A stretch of DNA of 64,000 bases from contig OX485806.1 in the NCBI GenBank assembly GCA_950295325.1, positions 40,732,001 through 40,796,000 on the forward strand, written 5' to 3'. How positions within the stretch are numbered: position 1 is the stretch's first letter; the number at the start of each line of letters is the position of its first letter. Both the position numbers and the translations under genes were made by a program. Of the stretch, positions 12,101 to 20,675 are shown in pieces. This DNA comes from Polytrichum commune. Taxonomy: Eukaryota; Streptophyta; Polytrichopsida; Polytrichales; Polytrichaceae. The notes below the pieces were generated by a model that had not been told where the DNA came from, searched no databases, and saw nothing but the letters and a program-made list of their open reading frames with translations.

Positions 12101-12420
12101 CTCGGCTCTAGTTTGATATTTCGGGTGCTCACTTTATATATGTGTGTTTGGCCTCTTTTCAGGTTAGAATCTAACACTTTGAAGCCTCGGCTCTTGTTTG
12201 AGATTTCAAGTGCTCACTTTATATAAGTCTAGTTGCCACATTTCAAGTTAGAATCTAACATTTTGAAGCCTAGGCTCTAGTATGAGAATTCGGGTGCTCA
12301 TTTTATGTTGGTTTGGATGGCCTCATTTCAAGTTAGAATCTAACACTTTGAAGCCTCGGCTCTAGTTTGATTTTTCACATGCTCACTTTATGTTGGTTTA
12401 GTTAGCTTCATTTCATTCTA
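9130..12420. repeat. Satellite-like tandem array of ~85 bp units with higher-order structure
   Basis: The core unit is about 85 bp: GTTGGCCTCATTTCAGGTTA ... GAATCTAACACTTTGAAGCC ... TCGGCTCTAG ... GTGCTCACTTTATATA. Successive starts include 9413 and 9498. A second unit type adds GTCCAATATATGGGTTTCGG followed by GACCGAAACC and AGGTCTAGAGGGTCACACCC. Near-identical blocks start at 11337 and 11784, a higher-order period of 447 bp. A run of the CCAATATATGGGGTTCGGGA box is locally amplified at about 10964-11150. Several short frames stay open through the array and are not genes. Confidence 0.95.
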
Positions 12421-13277
12421 TTGACTACCATTGTTTGAAACATGGCATTCAAGTGTCTTTACTAATATCTCTGCATGAGTATGTTCAACAATGATATGAG
12501 GTGCACATCTATATTACACAATGGTCTACAAACACAACTTTGAATAGGATCATACTATACAACTGAAATTCTAGAGGTGAAATCGATAAAGTACACTGCC
12601 AATGTTTGCTAATCCGGGTGGTAACTTAGAGATCTGCACATTGGTCATACGGCTGAATTTGTGTTTGTTTGGGTACGCTATGTGTTTAATTTGATTTCTG
12701 GGCTTATGATTTAGTGGCCCTTAGGCAGGTTAGGTTAGGGTGGCAGATTATACATGAAGGGCAACCTGGAATGGGGTGCCGTTGCAGGCACCCCCCTGCA
12801 ATGATTTTTTTTCATTGAGTTTATTGGTCAAAAGGCAAAATCCTTGTTTGTTTGGGTAGGCTAAGTGTTTAACTTCACACTTATAGAGGGTGTACTGTAT
12901 GTGGAGAAATTTTATTAAGAGACCTCCTTCGTGTTTACTTCAAATAGTACATGTTTTTAATTTATAGTAATATGTACTATAGTATACGTGTTTGGATATT
13001 GAACTGGTGACGTCATACTGATGTAAGCCCTAATGTTGTATTTTATTAAAATGTTGGCCTATTTCCATGGTAATAGACTATATAACCATTAAAACTTTCT
13101 AAAAATAGGTAGATGTTTTTCATTCATTCCCGCGGTTATAGGTGCATTTTTCCTCTCATTTCATGTCTCAAATCGAGTTCTCCGCTCTCCGCTCTTCGCT
13201 CACCGCTCTCTGCTCACCGCTCTCCGCTCGCATACTACCTTTCCCCTCTTTGGAGGCAGCAAGTTCAGTACGCGGCC
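12421..13277. other. AT-rich spacer and possible leader of the phosphatase-like gene
   Basis: No coding feature in the first part. The stretch 13150-13240 is a C/T-rich low-complexity run of repeated ctccgctc/caccgctc units immediately upstream of the proposed start codon at 13278. It could be a 5' leader or promoter-proximal pyrimidine tract. Confidence 0.4.
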
Positions 13278-13280
13278 ATG

Positions 13281-13503
13281 GTAAGCTCCCCTTCGAATTA
13301 CGAACGCGTGTTTGTAATGTTCATTGATTCAGATGTTATAATAGTTTTGGCATGTTTTCTCCGTGGGTTGATCTGGCCTTGTCTCAATGTTGTTGTTTAC
13401 GAACGCGCGTTCGTATATGCTGACATGTTTGGAATCGTTGGTTCAAATGTTGGGGTTGGTCGTCAATAACTACGTTGACGCCCAAGATGAGGATGAATAT
13501 CAG
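13281..13503 (+). other. First intron of the phosphatase-like gene, two palindromes
   Basis: A GTAAGC donor directly follows the ATG, and the acceptor is GAATATCAG. Palindromes are at 13298-13317 (TTACGAACGCGTGTTTGTAA) and 13398-13415 (TACGAACGCGCGTTCGTA). As in the methyltransferase-like gene, the first palindrome lies close to the donor. Confidence 0.6.
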
Positions 13504-14898
13504 GTCCACAGGGTGAAAGCGTCCACAATGGACCTCGATGACATGTGTGTCCCTAGGGAGGACTTCAGCATGCCCGTCAACGAGGGCATGCCGGCCATGG
13601 AGACAGACGATGACGAGCCCGCCCCCTCCGTGGACATGGACGCCATCTTGTAGTCGTTCAACATCACTCCTTTACGGATGTTGGCGCCAACGGGTCACCC
13701 TTCTGACCCCCAAGGGACACCGGGGGGCTATACAGGATCCTCGGCTGGGACAACCCAGGATGTCCTCCCCGCTAGAGTGTCTGGTGCGGAACCCTTCGGC
13801 ACGCCTGGCAGCTGCTCGACTTCAGTGTCTCCAAGGCCCGTCGTCGTTCCGAGGATGGAGACCCTCGACCTCCTCGACCAACGCTCGCGTCCATCCTTGG
13901 ACCTCTTCCGGAACACGAGGAGGAGGATGAAGAAGACACCGTACGTGGAGTTGCCGGAGGGAGCAATCATCGAGGTGTCGGACGAGGACGAGGGGGACAT
14001 GGACATCATGGCGGAGCTGGGGGTCGATTACGACAAGAACAAGCGGGTGAAGGAGGAGGCGCTGACCGTTGCCGAGCTGAATGCCAAGCTAGAGCAAAAA
14101 ATGAAGGAGGAAATGGCGGCTGCGGCAGAGGAGAGTGCAAGAAATATGGCCCACATGCAGGAGGCGCTGCGGGAGTCCGCAACAAAGACTGACGCCATAT
14201 TTGAGATGCTCAGAAATATGCAGAGCTTCTCGGCGCCAGCACAACAGCCTTACCCCTTCCCCGGAGGATACCCCTCCCATTCCCCCCCTCCAGGCATGTT
14301 CCCCGGAGGACCTTCGCACCCACCAGCACCACACCCAACGCCAACTGGGAGTCCTCCGCCCCCTCAAATGACTGCCACCCCCGCCAACTCCCACGATGCG
14401 ATAAGGGCTGCCATACGCGAGGACGAAGATTTACGAACGCGCGTTCGTGAATCCTCAGGTCCGGCAGTCCTCACCCATCCCCCTCCAAGGGTAGGACTGG
14501 CCTCATTCACTGAAACCAGTTGTTTCACAGTCGTCCCCAGGGTAGTGGATAGGCAGGGCGATGAATCTGCGCAACACACTGACATGGTCATTGTGGAGGA
14601 AACGCAGGGGAGCCCCAATGACGCGGCAACTGTCCAAAGAATGGACGTTGAGAGCCCTGACCTGGGACGGCATCCATCCGCGGAGATGGAGGATGTCCGC
14701 ATGGACACTCTCGACCTGGGCGGAGACGACGACGACGCGGACCACATTGTGCAGACCCAGGCATCACAATCGGAGCGGGCCACAGATGCCATGGAGACAG
14801 AGACGGCTGGCCCAATGGGGATTACGAACGCACGTTCGTTGATCGAAGAGGAGGGAATTGCTCAGTCCAGCGCCGCTGCCCCTCCCCCCGATGACGAG

Positions 14899-15500
14899 GT
14901 AACTCTCCTCTGAGAATACCACTCATTTGACGAACGCGCGTTCGTAACCACTAACCCATGCGCGTTGTGTTCTTGGCGGTTCCTGTCAATCAACATCACG
15001 AGGCGTGCGAGGACCCTTCTCTACGTGGACCCTTAGCCCGATAAATTTTGTAGAACACGGCATGTAGTTGCCATAGGAAACTGTGAATAATTATCACGTG
15101 AGACAATTGTAAATATTCACCGAATTAATATATGAGCAGATGATCTCTGCGTCGCATCTCCCAAACTTATTGTATCGTATCGCATCTTGTATTATGTATG
15201 TTCATGCGCATCATTACACTTTCACACCCACCTCATTAACGAGCGCCCGTTCGTAAAAGGGTGCGACCATCTGTCCACCTCCTTCACGAACGAGCGTTCG
15301 TACATGTGCTTCTATCCGCGCTCACGAACGAGCATTCGTAAATGATGCGCCACCCCCAGCCTTCATTCACGAACGCTCGTTCGCAAGCCTGCACTTGACC
15401 ACATTCTCCTTGCACTATTTTCCTCGCATAATCGTCTTTTCCTTAATGCAATGTTATTTATTGGATCATAGAATTAAACTAATCGAGTTGTTAATCACAG
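14899..15500 (+). other. Second intron of the phosphatase-like gene, five palindromes
   Basis: A phase-0 intron from GAG|GTAACT to TTAATCACAG|GAT. Both flanking exons stay open across the junction (PPDDE|DPPEIGRKP). Palindrome copies are at 14928-14947, 15236-15256, 15285-15302, 15322-15342 and 15366-15386, the densest cluster in the window. Confidence 0.65.
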
Positions 15501-16327
15501 GATCCCCCGGAGATAGGTCGGAAACCCTCGACCAGTGGACGTCTTACCCGAAACAAACCGTTCGTCGTGTTCGACCTGAATGGGGTGTTGTGTCACACCG
15601 AACACATCCCCTGGGTCCCCACGCGTCCCTTCCGTCACCCCAACGAAAGGGACTACGACGGAGAGCTCGACATGCTCATTAACCGCAAGGTTGTCCGCGC
15701 CCGTCCCCGCCTGCGTGACTTCCTTCGAGAGGTGCTCGATGTAGCTCACGTCATTGTGTGGAGCTCTATGGTCATGGAGAACACCGAGCCAATCGTCGAC
15801 TTCCTCTTCCGCGATCTTCCGAGCCCTTGCCTCATCCTCGGCCAAGAGGATTGCGATGAATTGCTTGACGAAAAGGGTATGCCGGTTCCAAAGTTTGGCG
15901 GTCGTGGTGGAGGACAACAATTCCTTAAGGTCCTGAGGTCAAGACTGTGGCGGGGCATCCCCCGGCTGCAGGGGGTACCCCACGGGTGGTGGCCGACCCC
16001 CGAGAACACCGTCCTCGTTGACGACAGCCCCACCAAAAGCGTCTTGAACCCCCCGGGGAACGTCATCTTCCCCGCCACTTGGACCGGCGATAGGAACGAC
16101 ACGTTTTTGTTCGATACGCTAGCGCCTTACCTTAGAAGGCTTGTTGTCCACGCCGGTAGCATACCATTTTTTGTTAGGTCCAACCCCATCGGCAATGTGG
16201 GTTTAAGCCCCCGTGATAATGTATTCAAGAGCATCATGAGGCTCGCCAAACTCAATAAATTGATTTGAAATTCCTCCATGTCTTTGCTTGTTATCGTGTG
16301 GTTCACATATCTAATGTTTGCTATGTT

Positions 16328-16371
16328 TTGGATGTCTTTTGTTGTTGTGATTGTTGTTGTTGTTGTTGTTC
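16328..16371. repeat. (GTT)n microsatellite near a splice acceptor
   Basis: A run of gttgttgtgattgttgttgt repeats immediately precedes the TTGCCCATAG acceptor at 16372-16381, serving as a T-rich tract in the proposed intron 16221-16381. Confidence 0.7.
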
Positions 16372-16599
16372 TTGCCCATAGTCTGCCCCAATATGCGACG
16401 CCCCTGTGGTCGACGGCCCTTCCCGTCCCCTCTCGCCCCCTGCCTTCCCTTCCCGCGACGTCACGGACTTCCAAATGCCATCCCTCTACCAGTTCTCGGC
16501 GGTGGACGCGGCCTCGGCAGTGGATTACTCCCGCCACGTCGGCATCGACGACGGCGTCGTCAACAGCCCACCCCCCGCACTTGTCGCCCGCGCCTACGC

Positions 16600-17572
16600 T
16601 GTCGCAACCCTTGCTAGCCCCCTTAGCAATCTTGCCAATTTTCCTTTCTAGCAAAGGTTACGAGCGCTAACCATTCGCATACCGCCATGCCAATGGTTAG
16701 CTCCTCCTACCCCAGACCATATAGTTCATAGGAGGGAACCAACCCTCCTACTTTGCTTTCGGGACTCACCCCTTAATCGGTAACCCGTTTCTTCGATGTG
16801 GACTTCCATCCATGGAAATCCAATCCTATGTGGATCATCGCATTGCCGGAGCAACACTACAACAACCCGAACCATACTAGGCAATTATGGCCTCACAATG
16901 GGCCAAAGCCCATGGAGGCCGTGCCGTTCGGCCTCGGGTGGGTGAGGCCACACCACCTCACCCATATAAGCCTCTAGGACTCTACGCGGGGCCCCTACCC
17001 CACCGTCAAGAGACCTCTTGTCTCTCTACCAAGAGTTGGGGCCAAGTAGACATTTTCCCTTAGCTGCTGGGCCTAGAAGCCCCCAGCAGCTTCAGACCAT
17101 CATAACTTGCTTGTATGATGTCTAGTGCTAACAAGCGACCACTCCATCTTCATCTACGCTTCACGTAGATGCCGATGGACCTCTCACTTGCCCCATTCAG
17201 GCAAGTATTGAGGAAGTTATGCCTGTTTGAACCTTGGCAGTCCCGGGAATCACTCCCAGGCACTGCTGTACCAGGGTGCTGTCCCAGGACAGCGCCCCAC
17301 TCAAATGGCCATAACTTCTAGCTCACACCTTGTATTGAGGTGTTCTTGAGCATTGTAGAATCACCACGCCATAAGCTACGCATAGCTCATGGCCCTACCC
17401 TCATGCCTCCTAGTCTTTGTGGGTGGGAGGCGTTCCGAACGCCCGGGGCCCTCACCCACACTAGGATCACTTGGGCCCTCTCACCAACGGCGCCACAAGT
17501 CCCGGGTGTCACTCCGGGGTCCCCCTTGTGCCCATGGTGTTTCGGGCACTCCTCATGGAGAGGTGCGCGACA
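16600..17572. mobile_element. Solo LTR, copy 2 (TG...CA, 5 bp TSD) inside an exon-like frame
   Basis: This 973 bp segment is colinear with copy 1 at 2210-3184. It begins TGTCGCAACCC and ends GGTGCGCGACA, flanked by the direct repeat TACGC (16595-16599 and 17573-17577). The surrounding frame (...ALVARAYA) continues in phase after the second TACGC (PSPSPFSKEKRTLV), so the insertion is recent relative to decay of the exon. It has the same TATA-like CATATAAG near 16963-16970. The long palindrome of copy 1 is present with two changes (GTGCTGTCCCAGGACAGC). Confidence 0.9.
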
Positions 17573-18329
17573 TACGCCCCGTCGCCCTCCCCCTTCTCCA
17601 AGGAGAAACGGACGCTCGTTCGTTTGGGGCACCTCTCGCCCTCTAGGGACGACGGCGTCGCTCGTCGCGGGCCGAGCCGGCGTCTCCGCATGGACTCCGC
17701 CCCCGCTGACTCCGTTCCTCCCCCCGCAACGTCCTCCCCGATAGTGGGCCCTCCACACCTCGACTCCCCCCACCATTCAACAGTGCAATAGTTCCATCGG
17801 CTCCGGATGCTCCCGTCGACGCCCCCCTCGTTCCCACCGTTCCCCGCATGGACGTCCCCAAAGCCAAGGTGCCCTCCTCAACCCTAAACCCCTTTCCCGC
17901 TTTTGCTTTGCTTGTCTTCCGTGTGCGTGCCGTTCTCTTTACGAGCGCCCATCCCAAACCGCCCTCATTATTTTCCCCACTCCATTCCTATTCTTATCTT
18001 CCTATGACGTTGTTTCGCAGGTGGCTACCCGCTCGCTTGGTGCCCGGCCCTCCTTCACGTCCTCCTTGGATAGGCACTCCCTCAAGGCCGCATCATCCGA
18101 GTCCGATCGTTGTTTGGCCCTCCGCCGTAGCGCAAGACATTCCCTCTCGCAAACGCACTCGTATTCCACTCACAATACCACTCCCCACAATTTGGGAGCG
18201 TGTCCGGAAATTTGGAAGAACAACGGGTATTCCGGGTCCGTCAACAAAAACGGTTATAGCCGCGGGCCGGAGATTTTCAGGGCCATGGAGGCTGCCAAAA
18301 ACAAGGACAAGGCTGCGGAAAAAAAATAG

Positions 18330-19728
18330 TGGGTGGGACTAGTGTGACTAGAAGCGTACTAGTGGGACGGACTCCCTAAATGGGCTTAGGTGTAGAACAT
18401 ATTTAAGTGCTTACTTTCTATGCTATTCCAAGTTACTCAAGACATTGATGGTATTTCCATTATAATTGTATTTCAATCCCAATTAATTCATTGAACTTCC
18501 ATTCATTCTTCGCATCTTCCCTTCCATTCATAACGAGTTGTCATTTCATACGCAACTATTTTCATGTATGCCTCATATTTTTGTTCACTTTCATGCCTTT
18601 ATGTATAATAATAGTAGCATACCATTATACATATGGGATTTTTAGTTGTCATTACTGGTCCAATTTTGAAATGTGCATCCTTATATAGTCTCATAATCAA
18701 CAAAAAGTCTCCAAATACCGAATATAGTGTTATGTTTGTTATTCGAATTTTTGGACAAATTTTCTTTTTTCTTTTGTATTTTTGTTAGTTATTGGTTCAA
18801 ATATTCTTTGTAAACTTCAAATTGGTAGGAAAACATTGAAATTAATGTATTTTAGGTAAAACATGGGATTGGTGAACAAAGGGGTAGAATGTTCCTAACT
18901 ATAGGTTGAAGATTTAAAAAGTCTTATAATGGGGATAAGGACTTTTGGTTGGCTTGGCTATGGACAAACCCGTCATTTGAAGGCTAAGCCACTGGCCTTT
19001 CGTCTCTATAGAGCCGTGGGCCATAGTCAAACCCAGTCATAGAAGACTCGAGCAAACTCCATTTTTCAGACTTTCATTTCCTCTCAAGGAAAGAGTGGAT
19101 CTCTTGTCATTTGTTGGAATTACCAATGCTATAATCTGAATTAAAACTCTCTCTTCCTGAGAATTTATCATGTGTGATCTTTATTATGGTTGTGACCATC
19201 TTGTTAAGAACGATTGTTCAAACTATGATCTATGAAACTACCCAGGTGTGAAGCCTGTGTGGAATATCAAAGTTTTTGAGAGATATAAGTCAAATCGTCT
19301 TGACATGCGTACAACCATAATCTGGATTTGGACCATCCCCCCCTTGAGTGTACTCCCACTACAAGGAAAACACAAAACAATGACGAGGGTTTATGACTAA
19401 TATACGTAAGGAAGTGCACTGATGACTAACACCATTTCTAGTCCTCAACCCTAGACATGATTTGTCGCGCCAATATGTGTGGAAATATTCATTGTCGTGT
19501 GCCAGTGTTCACATCCTCGCCTAAATAGAGTTATTTGAAGTAAATTAACATAATTCTAGTGCAAATCGTCTGATTAGTGAGAGGATATGAAGCCCTTGCC
19601 AGTTTGAAATTATCTTAGTGGACTCCAGAGCTTTCAGGAAGAGAGTGCAATCTTCCTAATGACTAAATCATATCATTGCCATCATGAAGCAAATCACAGA
19701 ATGTAACGCTCAGAATTTCTAAAGAAAT
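18330..19728. other. AT-rich non-coding DNA
   Basis: GC content drops sharply after the AEKK* stop at 18329. No gene, RNA or repeat structure is supported in this stretch. Confidence 0.5.
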
Positions 19729-20675
19729 TACCGTAGTTTAATAGCAGGTTCGGCACAAAATAATTCTTAAAATAGATTCTTAACATTTTGGAATATTATT
19801 GGCATTTTTTGCCGAATATAAAATTAATTATTTTTTAAAATTGCCGAAAAATAAGAAATTTTTACTTCTCACTAGAGTTTTAATTACAGTGGAAGCATAT
19901 GTGAATTTTGAAGGAGAGAAGGTGCTCCTTTTGTAATCAAGCTCACTTACATTAGTCCACAAAGAATATGGGTTAAGAAGTAGCAAGACTCTAGGTGAGG
20001 CTTTTCAAATGTGTTGTACACAAAGTTTTGGAGTCCAATTGAGCATAGAAGTTGAAGTTTTATAGAATTTTGTCCAACTAACAAAAGTTGAGAAATCAAT
20101 CCTTCTTCCACCTCCAACAAGTTTTGTGTCAAAATAAGTCTTTATGCAAAAGATATGGATAAAACAATGCAGCCGTGTAAAGATCAAAAAATTAAAATGC
20201 GTTCATAACAGTTTTTCGGAGCTCATTTGTGCATAGAAGATCAACTTTTTTGGAATTTTGTTGGTTTAAGAAAAGTTTAGAAATCAAGTAATCTTTCACC
20301 TCCAACAAATTTTATGTCATTTGAAGACTCTATGCAAAAGTTATGCGTGTTATAAAAATGAAGTCTAACTAGGTGCTTCACCTCAAAGTTTACATATCCC
20401 ATATGCATTGTTGAACACAACTCCACTCTACTTGGATAAAGCACAGAGCATTCTCAACTCTTCACTCACATCTTACTTGTCATTCAATGCAAGAGAGATG
20501 TACAAGATATAAGCTTAAATAGAAATTTAAAAATGAATTTAAGGTGAATTAAAAAAAATTAAAAGATAAAATTGCCGAAAATATGAATATATTAATTTTA
20601 GGTGCCGAACCTACTTTTTGAACTTTAATTAAATATTAGGCAGCAAGTTGCCGAACCTGCTAGTAAACTACGGTA
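19729..20675. mobile_element. 947 bp non-autonomous DNA transposon with 27 bp TIRs
   Basis: The left end TACCGTAGTTTAATAGCAGG (19729 on) and right end (20649-20675) are inverted repeats over 27 bp with one mismatch, continuing into TTCGGCA. The interior is AT-rich and has no transposase. It holds two similar ~180 bp segments (about 20037-20210 and 20218-20390) sharing GGAATTTTGT, GAAATCAA, CACCTCCAACAA and TATGCAAAAG. A clear target duplication was not identified, so the superfamily is open. Confidence 0.75.

Larger units (their letters stand above)
5821..17950. repeat. Dispersed ~20 bp palindrome family (core ACGAACGCGCGTTCGT)
   Basis: Copies are at 5821-5840, 5879-5896, 13298-13317, 13398-13415, 14431-14450, 14822-14840, 14928-14947, 15236-15256, 15285-15302, 15322-15342, 15366-15386 and 17607-17627, with a half-site at 17938-17950. 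The consensus is TTACGAACGCGCGTTCGTAA, self-complementary and CpG-rich. Compensating changes (CGAACGAGCGTTCG, CGAACGCTCGTTCG, CGAACGATCGTTTG) keep most of the symmetry. Most copies are intronic. Those at 14431 and 14822 lie in frame inside open coding sequence (DLRTRVRES and ITNARSLIE), and that at 17607 lies in an exon-like frame. I see no copy outside this interval. Confidence 0.9.
13278..18329 (+). pseudogene. FCP1/NIF-type HAD phosphatase-like gene, multi-exon, broken by TAG and solo LTR
   Basis: Proposed exons: the ATG alone (13278-13280, ATG|GTAAGC); 13504-14898 (phase 0, ends GAC GAG|GTAACT); 15501-16220 (or to a TGA at 16266-16268); 16382 onward after TTGCCCATAG; and 18021-18329 after TTTCGCAG. 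The first long exon is acidic, with a KLEQKMKEEMAAAAEESARN coiled-coil stretch and then a Pro-rich stretch. The next exon holds the HAD core: VFDLNGVLC (15564-15590; nucleophile Asp kept, second Asp is Asn), RPRLRDFLREV, VIVWSS and VLVDDSP near 16012-16032. This matches the order of FCP1/SCP-like phosphatase motifs. D-L-N-G variants occur in plant NIF-like proteins. A TAG at 13651-13653 interrupts an otherwise open frame (MDAIL*SFNITPL). A solo LTR lies in the fourth exon, and a frameshift seems needed near 17770-17800 to reach PRMDVPKAK. The last exon ends in MEAAKNKDKAAEKK. It may be a decayed gene or mobile-element cargo. Confidence 0.6.

Noticed and set aside
13728-14815. Minus-strand frames opposite the phosphatase-like exon
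   Set aside because: High-GC shadow frames of the plus-strand exon with Ser/Arg-rich composition and no conserved motif.
16278-16670. Separate small genes at 16.3-16.7 kb
   Set aside because: The frames either cover intron sequence and the GTT microsatellite or run into the solo LTR; only the exon-like frame from 16382 to 16599 is retained.
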